A stretch of 10,267 nt of DNA from Flavobacteriales bacterium UBA2040 (GTDB lineage Bacteria > Bacteroidota > Bacteroidia > Flavobacteriales_D > Crocinitomicaceae): NCBI GenBank assembly GCA_002332715.1, contig DDBE01000216.1, positions 1,357 through 11,623 on the forward strand, written 5' to 3'. Below, in pieces: positions 1-6,155 of the stretch. The position numbers and the translations under genes were made by a program. Position 1 is the stretch's first letter. Each line of letters begins with the position of its first letter. Under the pieces are notes generated by a model that saw nothing but the letters and a program-made list of their open reading frames with translations, ran no database searches and had not been told where the DNA came from.

Positions 1-168
1 GCAATTCAACATTTGGCTGGAGTAAACGGATCGAAAGTTATTGTTGTCATCAACACAGATCCAGAAGCACCTTTTTTCAAAGCAGCGGATTATGGAGTTT
101 TAGGCGATGCATTCGAAGTTTTACCTCGATTAAACGAATCTCTTAAAAAATTCAAAGCGGCTCAATAA
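1..168 (+). CDS. etfA: Electron transfer flavoprotein subunit alpha, C-terminal end (partial)
   Basis: Only the last 55 codons and a TAA stop are in the window; the gene begins upstream. EtfA pairs with EtfB and carries FAD, moving electrons from acyl-CoA and other dehydrogenases in the cytoplasm to the respiratory chain. The visible part begins inside the FAD-binding domain with AIQHLAG, followed by the strand KVIVVIN and then NTDPEAPFF and [16 protein letters not shown]. This follows the ETF-alpha signature (QHxxG, six residues, then a hydrophobic strand ending in N) and the aspartate-rich stretch after it. The ending in a short lysine-rich helix is normal, so the C-terminus looks intact. 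The next gene starts 103 bases downstream, and a promoter-like element and hairpins lie in that gap, so cotranscription is possible but not required. Identification is confident from the motif even though the gene is partial. Confidence 0.93.
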   Translation, partial: AIQHLAGVNGSKVIVVINTDPEAPFFKAADYGVLGDAFEVLPRLNESLKKFKAAQ

Positions 169-187
169 TTAATTCGCCTAGAAATTG

Positions 188-195
188 TACTTTTG
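188..195 (+). promoter_or_regulatory. Candidate Bacteroidota -7 promoter element for the BFN gene
   Basis: TACTTTTG matches the Bacteroidota sigma-ABfr -7 consensus TAnnTTTG exactly and lies 76 bases ahead of the ATG at 272, in the gap after etfA. A start point near 202 would give a leader of about 70 bases that opens with the hairpin at 209-236. No TTG -33 element is visible at the expected distance upstream. An eight-base match of this kind is also expected about ten times by chance in a window this AT-rich, so its position between genes is the main support. Confidence 0.35.
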
Positions 196-208
196 AAATA
201 ATATAAGT

Positions 209-236
209 ATAGGGAGGCGACACGTTGCTTCCCTAT
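209..236 (+). terminator. Hairpin between etfA and the BFN gene (terminator or leader structure)
   Basis: The arm ATAGGGAGGC at 209-218 pairs with GCTTCCCTAT at 227-236 as ten base pairs with one G-T wobble, around the loop GACACGTT. It is followed by TCATTTT, a weak U-rich tail, so it could be the intrinsic terminator of the etf operon. The right arm can pair instead with AATAGG at 245-250, which would open this hairpin. If the element at 188-195 is a promoter, the hairpin would sit at the very 5' end of the BFN mRNA. Confidence 0.45.
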
Positions 237-271
237 TCATTTTAAATAGGCTGAAGTCTTGTTCATAACAG

Positions 272-862
272 ATGGAGAAAGTAAAACTTGAAATTGTTGG
301 TTTATCGTATAGTCAGACTCAATCTGGTGCCTACGCATTAGTATTGGCTGAAGTTGGCGGAAAGCGACGTTTACCCATTATCATCGGAGGTTTTGAAGCC
401 CAAGCGATTGCAATTGAATTGGAAAAAATGGTTCCTACACGCCCATTGACACATGACTTATTTAAAAGTTTTGCCACTTCTTTTACGATAATCATCAAAG
501 AAATAATAATTTATAAATTGGTTGAAGGAATATTCTACGCTAAAATTGTGTGTGAAAAAGATGGCTTTTCTACTGAAATAGATGCTCGAACTTCAGATGC
601 CGTAGCGATTGGCGTACGATTCAATTGCCCGATTTATACATTTGAAAATATTATTTCAAGCGCTGGTATTTTATTAGACGAAACGGATGAGACTGAAGAA
701 CCTATAGACATTCTTGATTTTGATGATGAAGTAGAATCAACGGAAACTGTTGAGAAAAAAAGCATCCAAGATATAGAGGATGAACTACAAGCCGCTATAG
801 ACAGCGAAGATTACGAATTGGCTTCGAAACTTCGGGACGAAATCAATAAGAGAACTTCTTAA
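272..862 (+). CDS. BFN (DUF151) bifunctional nuclease family protein with C-terminal UVR motif
   Basis: This is a 196-residue soluble protein. Residues 1-135 form the BFN/DUF151 domain, shown by the conserved run of IIIGGFEAQAIAIELEK (about 36-52), then RPLTHDLF (57-64) and TSDAVAIGVRFNCPIY. Founding members of the family are plant and bacterial proteins reported to have RNase and DNase activity; the role in Bacteroidota is not well defined. Residues 136-162 are an acidic linker. The final 33 residues (IEDELQAAIDSEDYELASKLRDEI) match the UvrB/UvrC interaction motif, a short helical hairpin that in UvrB and UvrC mediates partner contact. The BFN-UVR combination and the length are usual for Bacteroidota. 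The ATG at 272 begins the domain directly and needs no extension. The gene lies between etfA and a nucleoside transporter in the same direction. No catalytic residue can be assigned from sequence alone. Confidence 0.9.
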   Translation: MEKVKLEIVGLSYSQTQSGAYALVLAEVGGKRRLPIIIGGFEAQAIAIELEKMVPTRPLTHDLFKSFATSFTIIIKEIIIYKLVEGIFYAKIVCEKDGFSTEIDARTSDAVAIGVRFNCPIYTFENIISSAGILLDETDETEEPIDILDFDDEVESTETVEKKSIQDIEDELQAAIDSEDYELASKLRDEINKRTS

Positions 863-934
863 TTGTCTTTTGTTGAGAATTCAACCATTTCTAAAAAAGA
901 ATCTTAAATTTAGCTTCAACTTGAAATAAACTCT

Positions 935-2590
935 ATGTTCAAAAAACTTTCATTGCTTTTAATTCTTCTTGCTATTACTATTCCATCGTTTTCGCAAGAA
1001 ATTCAAGGAAAGTGGAATTTAAACAACGGAAATGGTGATTTCATTGAATTAAATGATGGAAATTATAATATTAAAATCTCTGTTCCGAAATTCTCAAGAA
1101 AAGGAGATTATTTAGTCGAAGACTCTAGTATATTTCTTTTTGGAAAGTCTGGAAATCTATCTACACATCGGTATAAAATTTTAAAATATTCCGAAACGAC
1201 ATTAACCTTAGAAAAAAACGGTAAAAAAATATCTTTGAAAAAAGATACCTCCAAAGCTCCAATCGTCACAGATCAAGTCAAACCAAGCGAAGGAATTAGT
1301 TTTAGCGGACTATCAAGAGGAGTGCTTGGAATGCTGGTTTTACTCGCAATCGCCATACTGTTTAGTAAAAACCGAAAAGCGATAAATTGGAAAACCGTTG
1401 GTTTAGGAGTTGCTGCACAATTGATTTTAGCAATAGGTGTTCTAAAAGTTGGATTTATCCAATCTGGTTTTGAATATGTTGGTGGACTATTTGTGTTGGT
1501 ATTGGATTTCACACGTTCGGGAAGCGAATTTCTCCTTGGCGGTATGATGAGCATCGACAGTTACGGGTTCATATTCCTGTTCCAAGTATTACCCACAATC
1601 ATCTTCTTTTCCGCACTTACATCTGTCCTCTTCTACCTAGGAATCATTCAAAAAATCGTCAAATTTTTAGCAATTGCACTTACGAAGTTACTGGCAATTT
1701 CAGGAGCTGAAAGTTTATCTGTAGCTGGAAATATTTTCTTAGGCCAAACCGAGGCGCCTTTAATGATAAAAGCCTACCTCGAAAAAATGAACAAGAGTGA
1801 AATCTTGCTGGTCATGATAGGCGGAATGGCAACAGTTGCAGGAGGAGTTTTGGCAGCTTACATTGGTTTTCTTGGTGGAGATGATTACGCTTTGCGACTT
1901 GAATTTGCGAAACATTTATTGGCCGCCTCTGTTATGGCCGCTCCAGGGGCGATTGTAATTGCTAAAATACTCTATCCTCAAACCGAAGCTATCAATACGG
2001 AAGTAGAAGTTTCAAAAGAAAAAATTGGTTCAAATATTTTGGACGCTATCTCAACAGGAACAACAGAAGGATTGAAACTTGCAGCAAATGTTGGTGCTAT
2101 GCTTTTAGTCTTCATCGCATTTATTGCTATGATCAATTATTCTCTTGGCTGGGTAGGTGGCTGGTCCGGTCTAAATGGAGTTATTGCCGAAAACACACCC
2201 TATTCCGCCTTTTCATTAGAAACTATTTTAGGTATCATCTTCGCCCCTTTGATGTGGCTGATTGGTGTTGCCTCAGAGGATATAATGTTGATGGGACAAC
2301 TACTAGGTGTAAAACTAGCGGCTTCAGAATTTGTTGGCTACATCCAACTAGCGGATTTGAAAGATGCAGGCAATGCAATGCACCTAACCTATAACAAATC
2401 CGTCATCATGGCCACTTACATGCTATGTGGATTCGCCAACTTTGCTTCCATTGGAATTCAAATTGGTGGTATTGGATCCTTGGCGCCAAATCAACGTAAA
2501 ACACTTTCAGAATTTGGATTAAAAGCTGTAATCGGGGGAAGTTTAGCTTCTTTGATGTCCGCAACGATTGCTGGTATGATAATGGGATAA
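935..2590 (+). CDS. CNT-family Na+/nucleoside cotransporter with fused secreted N-terminal domain
   Basis: The 551-residue protein has two parts. Residues 1-20 are a signal peptide ending in PSFSQ. Residues 21-105 are a polar, beta-rich domain (GKWNLNNGNGDFIEL, then HRYKILKYSETTLTLEKNGKK) resembling small lipocalin-like domains of Bacteroidota. From about 125 onward it is a concentrative nucleoside transporter. The transport core shows ESLSVAGNIFLGQTEAPL (259-276), with Gln271-Thr272-Glu273 matching the nucleoside-contacting GQTE of Vibrio cholerae CNT. It also shows SEFVGY (Glu465 at the conserved acidic site) and CGFANFASIGI (498-508), with Asn502 and Ser505 in the expected spacing. All key residues are kept, so transport should be functional and sodium- or proton-coupled nucleoside uptake across the inner membrane is expected. 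Bacterial NupC-type CNTs are usually about 400 residues; the excess is the N-terminal domain. It starts 72 bases after the BFN gene. Confidence 0.92.
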   Translation: MFKKLSLLLILLAITIPSFSQEIQGKWNLNNGNGDFIELNDGNYNIKISVPKFSRKGDYLVEDSSIFLFGKSGNLSTHRYKILKYSETTLTLEKNGKKISLKKDTSKAPIVTDQVKPSEGISFSGLSRGVLGMLVLLAIAILFSKNRKAINWKTVGLGVAAQLILAIGVLKVGFIQSGFEYVGGLFVLVLDFTRSGSEFLLGGMMSIDSYGFIFLFQVLPTIIFFSALTSVLFYLGIIQKIVKFLAIALTKLLAISGAESLSVAGNIFLGQTEAPLMIKAYLEKMNKSEILLVMIGGMATVAGGVLAAYIGFLGGDDYALRLEFAKHLLAASVMAAPGAIVIAKILYPQTEAINTEVEVSKEKIGSNILDAISTGTTEGLKLAANVGAMLLVFIAFIAMINYSLGWVGGWSGLNGVIAENTPYSAFSLETILGIIFAPLMWLIGVASEDIMLMGQLLGVKLAASEFVGYIQLADLKDAGNAMHLTYNKSVIMATYMLCGFANFASIGIQIGGIGSLAPNQRKTLSEFGLKAVIGGSLASLMSATIAGMIMG

Positions 2591-2603
2591 AATATACTAC
2601 ACT

Positions 2604-2752
2604 ATGAAAAAACGAATATTTTGTCTGATACATTATATTCCTATTTCTATTTTGGGATGGACGAAGACAAGGTAATACTGGCTATTTCTAAAAACACACC
2701 TACTGCCGATAAGCAATTTATTATTGCGAATATTTCGCGCTACTTGAAATAA
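2604..2752 (+). pseudogene. Small hypothetical ORF, apparently frameshifted in an A6 tract
   Basis: No family is recognised. An ATG at 2604, thirteen bases after the transporter stop, opens a frame that ends after only 23 codons. In the frame one base back, 2606-2752 is open and protein-like, with segments TNILSDTLYSYFYFG, MDEDKVILAISKN and TPTADKQFIIANISRYLK before a TAA. Adding one A to the A6 run at 2607-2612 joins the ATG to this frame and gives a 49-residue protein beginning MKKTNILSD. Alternatives are a 31-residue ORF from the ATG at 2657, or chance. The downstream frame is also the frame of the transporter, continuing right after its stop codon. The balanced composition, with charged and aromatic residues in helix- and strand-like patterns, favours a real small gene or its remnant. 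Confidence is low because of the size and because no homologue is known to me. Confidence 0.35.
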
Positions 2753-2821
2753 TTTTAAAAACTTTTATGGAAATTTAAGACTTCATTCATCTCAAGGGTA
2801 TAACCTTTAAAATACAAAAAG

Positions 2822-3556
2822 ATGAAAAAGTTAATGACAATGATTGCCCTCTTGATTACAGGAGTAAGTTTCGGCCAAGTTTCTTTTGGTGATGTGATCG
2901 GTATAATAGAACAAGACGGCACAAATGAACCACTTGATTACGCAAGAGTTTTTATTCTTGACCATGGAAAAGCCTATAATTCAAGAACAGGAATGGATGG
3001 CAAGTTCAAAATAAGTGCTATTCCATCTGGAACCTATGAACTTTTGATAATGAAAGATCAAGACACCATGAGAGCTGGTCAAGTGAAAGTGATGACTGAA
3101 GCAATTGCAGATGTTGGAACGATTAAATACTCGAACGATGTAATTAAACAATTGGAAGGAGTCATCATTTCTGCCAATGGTGACGGATTAAAACTCATCA
3201 AAGGATTTCTACCTATACCTCGATTGGAAGCCGAAGAAATAGCTAGAAGCCCGAATAAATTCAGTATTTCCACAATGGTATCAAGCATGACGACCGATGT
3301 TAAAAAAACAGACGATGGTTCACTCGTTTTCCGAGGAGCAAGAAAAGGCGACATGATTTACTACGTAGACGGAATGAAAATCGTGGGCGATCAATTGAAC
3401 TTACCAAGCACATCAATTGGAAACATGATGGTATATTCAGGCGGACTTCCAGCTCAGTTTGGCGACACAATGGGCGGTGTTGTTGCCATTGAAACAAAAG
3501 GATATTTCGATTTGTTGCGGCAATATGAGTCAGCTCAATTGAGAAAGAACAAATAA
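2822..3556 (+). CDS. Secreted CarboxypepD_reg plus TonB-receptor plug protein lacking the barrel
   Basis: This 244-residue protein has a signal peptide (1-19, LITGVSFGQ). A CarboxypepD_reg-like beta-sandwich follows (about 24-100: GIIEQDGTNEPLDYARVFI, then GKFKISAIPSGTYELLI). Residues 130-228 form a TonB-dependent receptor plug, with LVFRGARKGDMIYYVDGMKI (168-187), then YSGGLPAQFGDTMGGVVAIETKG. These are the order and motifs found at the N-terminus of SusC-type receptors. It then ends after a short charged helix (YESAQLRKNK), where a full receptor would continue with 500 or more residues of outer membrane beta-barrel. No barrel coding is found downstream; the stop is followed within about 20 bases by a terminator hairpin. 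It therefore looks like a settled stand-alone plug rather than a fresh truncation. It would be a periplasmic protein and cannot form a channel alone. A role as a partner or regulator of another receptor is only inference. Confidence 0.85.
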   Translation: MKKLMTMIALLITGVSFGQVSFGDVIGIIEQDGTNEPLDYARVFILDHGKAYNSRTGMDGKFKISAIPSGTYELLIMKDQDTMRAGQVKVMTEAIADVGTIKYSNDVIKQLEGVIISANGDGLKLIKGFLPIPRLEAEEIARSPNKFSISTMVSSMTTDVKKTDDGSLVFRGARKGDMIYYVDGMKIVGDQLNLPSTSIGNMMVYSGGLPAQFGDTMGGVVAIETKGYFDLLRQYESAQLRKNK

Positions 3557-3576
3557 GTATTTCCGCCACTATTCAG

Positions 3577-3608
3577 AAACCTTCTTCGATTCTTCGGGGG
3601 AGGTTTTT
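3577..3608 (+). terminator. Intrinsic terminator between convergent genes
   Basis: AAACCT at 3577-3582 pairs with AGGTTT at 3601-3606. The pairing continues inward through T-G, C-G, T-G, T-G and C-G to a loop at 3588-3595, giving about eleven pairs, three of them wobble. On the plus strand the run TTTTT at 3604-3608 overlaps and follows the right arm, as expected of a Rho-independent terminator for the plug gene. It ends at the stop codon of the converging manC, and with a weaker T-tail on the minus strand it may serve both genes. Confidence 0.7.
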
Positions 3609-4691
3609 CTAATAAAAAAACTTTGGGCTCTTCTCCTTCACCTTTGGCAAAAACTTCTTCAAGTCCTGTTCATCTTTTTGTGAAAGAATCATCAAATTTC
3701 CGTCTGCTTCTATAATAAATTGATTCTCCAATCCTTGAATCATGACCAATTTATCATTCGGCACATTGACGATGCAATTTTTTGAGTCAATCATGGTCAC
3801 ATTATCACCAACAACAGCATTTCCGTTCTCATCCTGATCCATGTGCGTGTACAATGAACCCCATGTCCCAAGATCAGACCAGTCGAAAGTAGCGACAACC
3901 ACATCCACATTTTTGGCGTGCTCCATTACGGCAAAATCGATTGAAATATCTTCACAGTCAGCAAAACACTGATTGACCATCGCTTGTTCAACATCTGTAT
4001 TGTACTTGCTCATTTCCTTGGTGAAAAGGTCATAGAGTTCTGGTTGAAAATCGTGCAATGATTTGAGAATGGTTTCTGTCTTCCAAATAAAAATTCCAGA
4101 ATTCCAGAAGAAATTCCCACTCGCTAAAAATGATTCTGCAGTAGCTAAATCTGGTTTTTCACGAAATTGTTCCACATTGGAAGTACTTCCAGGAGCCCAC
4201 TTACTCGAACCATCTACTTCTATGTAACCATACCCCGTATCAGGCCGAGTTGGCTGTATTCCCAAAGTGACTAGTTTATCATTTTCTGCATTTTCAATTG
4301 CTTTGTTGATCGTATCTGCGAACAAGTTTTCTTTTAAAATCAAATGATCAGATGGAGCTACCACCATTTTCGCATTTGGATTCAAGGCATGAATTTTTGC
4401 CGCCGCATACGCAATTGCCGGCGCTGTATTTTTGCGCATTGGTTCTGCTAAAATTTGCGATCGATTCATTTGAGGCAATTGCTGAGCACATAAATCTACG
4501 TAATCTGAATTCGTCACGATATAAATATTCTCTGCCGGAGCAATACTCGTCAATCTTTCAAAAGTCAATTGTAACAAGGATTTACCCATTCCAAGAACGT
4601 CTAGAAATTGTTTCGGTTTTGCTGGAGTTGACATCGGCCAAAATCGGCTTCCAATTCCTCCAGCCATGATTACGCAATAATTATCTTTCAT
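3609..4691 (-). CDS. manC: Mannose-1-phosphate guanylyltransferase
   Basis: The 360-residue cytoplasmic enzyme converts mannose 1-phosphate and GTP to GDP-mannose and pyrophosphate, feeding mannose, fucose and related sugars into surface polysaccharide and glycoproteins. The nucleotidyltransferase signature AGGIGSRFWPMS is at 10-21 with the lysine motif KPKQF at 25-29. EPMRKNTAPA (83-92), the PSDH metal and substrate site (113-116), TGYGYIE (about 152-158), FREKP (176-180) and NSGIFIWK (197-204) follow in family order. FDWSDLGTWGSL and a short C-terminal beta region complete it. The length fits the single-function form, without the fused phosphomannose isomerase cupin domain of many proteobacterial enzymes. 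The ATG directly abuts the TAG stop of the SprT-like gene upstream, so the two are almost certainly cotranscribed and probably translationally coupled. No other sugar-nucleotide gene is adjacent. The symbol follows common usage for this family. Confidence 0.93.
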   Translation of the reverse strand: MKDNYCVIMAGGIGSRFWPMSTPAKPKQFLDVLGMGKSLLQLTFERLTSIAPAENIYIVTNSDYVDLCAQQLPQMNRSQILAEPMRKNTAPAIAYAAAKIHALNPNAKMVVAPSDHLILKENLFADTINKAIENAENDKLVTLGIQPTRPDTGYGYIEVDGSSKWAPGSTSNVEQFREKPDLATAESFLASGNFFWNSGIFIWKTETILKSLHDFQPELYDLFTKEMSKYNTDVEQAMVNQCFADCEDISIDFAVMEHAKNVDVVVATFDWSDLGTWGSLYTHMDQDENGNAVVGDNVTMIDSKNCIVNVPNDKLVMIQGLENQFIIEADGNLMILSQKDEQDLKKFLPKVKEKSPKFFY

Positions 4692-5318
4692 CTAGTCTAA
4701 TTTTTCGACCTCGGCCAAAGCGGAAACGAGGTATTGTTTTCTGGTTGGTACTTCTGTGCAAAGATATCTTTTTCTTCTAAGTTTCCCTTTTGCGAATTGT
4801 TTTCCGTTCAATAGAAAATGTTCATTTTCTTCCAACTCTTCCAAATGGGTTTTAACGTGATGGTCTTCGTTATATTTCTTAAGTACACGAAACAAGTTCA
4901 AATCTGAACAAGACGAGGCCTTCACATTAACGAGAGAATTCAACAAAGCACTTTCGACATCCTTCGGTAAAAATCCCATCTCAATAATCGGGTAAATCAA
5001 TTTTTGATATTCTTTTTGCCATTCCTTCCCGTGGGCTTTGATCCTCATTCCATTCTCCAAATGGACAAAGTAATGCGCCAATTCGTGCAGAGTTGTAATC
5101 AAAAAAGAATACGTATTCAGATCGGCATTGATCGTGATCTTTGGTCGTTTCAGAGCAGGTCCATAGCGAAAATCACCTAGTTTCGTTTTTCGCGGGCGGA
5201 CGATTCTAAACTCCAAAGGATGCCGTAAAATCAAATCGACAGTATAGTTCACAAACTCCTCAGGGATATATTTCCGAAGTACGTTTTGATGCGATTCTAA
5301 AGCCGAAGTTTTTGACAT
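4692..5318 (-). CDS. SprT-like zinc metallopeptidase-family protein
   Basis: The protein has 208 residues from the ATG at 5318; a TTG at 5327 would add three residues. The SprT-like fold is shown by the zinc motif HELAH (residues 78-82) and a downstream AHGKEW whose His at about 96 is the third ligand, as in SprT/Spartan proteins. The preceding PKITIN and SFLITTLHELAHYFVH segments are typical. Spartan relatives in eukaryotes cleave DNA-crosslinked proteins; the bacterial role is not established. The C-terminal zinc ribbon of classical SprT is missing: only isolated cysteines (SSCSD, YLCTE) are seen, in a lysine- and arginine-rich tail (KGKLRRKRYLC) that could bind nucleic acid. A perfect palindrome overlaps the start codon and may hide it in the mRNA. 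The ATG is preferred because it is the standard start and because the TTG lies inside that palindrome. Its stop touches the manC start. Confidence 0.85.
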   Translation of the reverse strand: MSKTSALESHQNVLRKYIPEEFVNYTVDLILRHPLEFRIVRPRKTKLGDFRYGPALKRPKITINADLNTYSFLITTLHELAHYFVHLENGMRIKAHGKEWQKEYQKLIYPIIEMGFLPKDVESALLNSLVNVKASSCSDLNLFRVLKKYNEDHHVKTHLEELEENEHFLLNGKQFAKGKLRRKRYLCTEVPTRKQYLVSALAEVEKLD

Positions 5319-5329
5319 TGGTGTCAAAA
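5310..5329 (-). promoter_or_regulatory. Palindrome over the sprT-like start codon
   Basis: TTTTGACA at 5310-5317 and TGTCAAAA at 5322-5329 form a perfect eight-base inverted repeat around TTGG. On the minus-strand mRNA this folds as an 8-bp stem with loop CCAA, and the AUG at 5318 spans the loop-stem junction. As DNA, TGACA-N4-TGTCA could be a dimeric repressor site. Either reading would act on the SprT-like gene and, through coupling, on manC. The symmetry is seen directly; the function is inferred. Confidence 0.45.
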
Positions 5330-5336
5330 TTAACTG

Positions 5337-5345
5337 TTATCCACA
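5337..5345 (+). promoter_or_regulatory. Single DnaA-box match
   Basis: TTATCCACA is an exact copy of the consensus DnaA box. It lies in the gap between the divergent sprT-like and mlaE genes. No second box, AT-rich unwinding tract or replication gene is nearby, so this is not an origin. It could be a regulatory DnaA site or a chance match. Confidence 0.2.
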
Positions 5346-5385
5346 TATCTATTTCATAAAAATGGGAAATAAGCTCTTTTCAGAA

Positions 5386-5393
5386 CAAAAATA
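5386..5393 (-). promoter_or_regulatory. Possible -7 element for the sprT-like/manC transcript
   Basis: Read on the minus strand, TATTTTTG fits the Bacteroidota TAnnTTTG element, about 68 bases ahead of the ATG at 5318 and in the divergent intergenic gap. No TTG -33 element is visible at a suitable distance, and such matches are common in AT-rich DNA. It is reported because it is the only such match I found in this gap. Confidence 0.22.
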
Positions 5394-5414
5394 AGCCTTA
5401 ATTTAGCCGTCGAA

Positions 5415-6155
5415 GTGAAGTATCTTTTCAACATAGGCAAATATTTTCAAATGCTATGGATTGTTTTTTCGAAACCAGAAAAAGCACGCATATTTCGCAT
5501 CCGAATGTTTGATGAGATACAAAATATTGGAATCAATTCTATTCCCATAGTTGGATTATTATCCATGTTTATGGGTGGTGTAATTGCTTTGCAGACTGCG
5601 TCCAACATGGATTCTCCTTTTTTACCGGAATACACCATTGGATTCATTACTCGTTCGAGTACAATCTTAGAATTTTCTCCAACAATTATATCATTAATTC
5701 TGGCCGGAAAAATTGGTTCCAACATTGCATCTGAAATAGGTACCATGCGTGTTACAGAGCAAATCGACGCCTTAGAAATCATGGGTGTGAACTCTTTGTC
5801 ATTTCTCGTTTTACCGAAGATTATGGGAGCCGTAGTTTTCTTCCCTGTATTGATCATTTTTTCGATTGGACTCAGTTTAATCGGTGGTTGGTTGTCCTTG
5901 ATTATGTCTGGATTGGCTTCAACAGAAACGTATGTACTCGGTATTCGTTCCTTTTTTGAAATAGGGAATATCGTTTACGCCCTGGTTAAGTGTGTTGTTT
6001 TTGCCTTTGCTATCGTATCGGTTTCTTCGTTTTACGGGTATTACACCAAAGGTGGTGCCTTAGACGTGGGGAAATCATCGACTCAAGCTATTGTAACTAG
6101 TAGTATCGTTATTTTGATTTGCAACTTTTTTCTTACTCAAATGCTTCTCTTGTAA
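5415..6155 (+). CDS. MlaE-family ABC transporter permease
   Basis: This 246-residue inner membrane permease belongs to the MlaE/YrbE family, which with an MlaF ATPase and an MCE-domain MlaD protein moves phospholipids between the inner and outer membranes. An amphipathic N-terminal helix (KYFQMLWIVFSKPEK) precedes the hydrophobic core. The family hallmark is AGKIGSNIASEIGTMRVTEQIDALEIMG, about residues 97-124, where GS, the Glu and EQIDAL are the most conserved. Strongly hydrophobic segments follow near 130-155, 185-205 and 225-246. The start is a GTG at 5415. An ATG at 5451 would remove the N-terminal helix that family members have, so GTG is preferred. The stop overlaps the ATP-binding gene's start by one base (TAATG), which indicates coupling and a shared complex. 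The length is normal. No MCE gene is adjacent in this window. Confidence 0.92.
   Translation: MKYLFNIGKYFQMLWIVFSKPEKARIFRIRMFDEIQNIGINSIPIVGLLSMFMGGVIALQTASNMDSPFLPEYTIGFITRSSTILEFSPTIISLILAGKIGSNIASEIGTMRVTEQIDALEIMGVNSLSFLVLPKIMGAVVFFPVLIIFSIGLSLIGGWLSLIMSGLASTETYVLGIRSFFEIGNIVYALVKCVVFAFAIVSVSSFYGYYTKGGALDVGKSSTQAIVTSSIVILICNFFLTQMLLL

Noticed and set aside
3079..3569. Two minus-strand ORFs across the plug gene
   Set aside because: They are antisense shadows; the plus-strand frame has a signal peptide, two recognisable domains and a terminator.
5319..5327. TTG start for the SprT-like gene
   Set aside because: It adds only three residues and lies in the palindrome; the ATG at 5318 is the simpler start.
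5331..5350. Replication origin suggested by the DnaA box
   Set aside because: There is only one box, no unwinding element and no dnaA or dnaN nearby.
6119..6154. Upstream extension of the MlaF-like gene by 12 codons
   Set aside because: The extension overlaps the permease coding sequence and begins with a non-ATG codon, while the ATG at 6155 gives the standard family start and a TAATG coupling.
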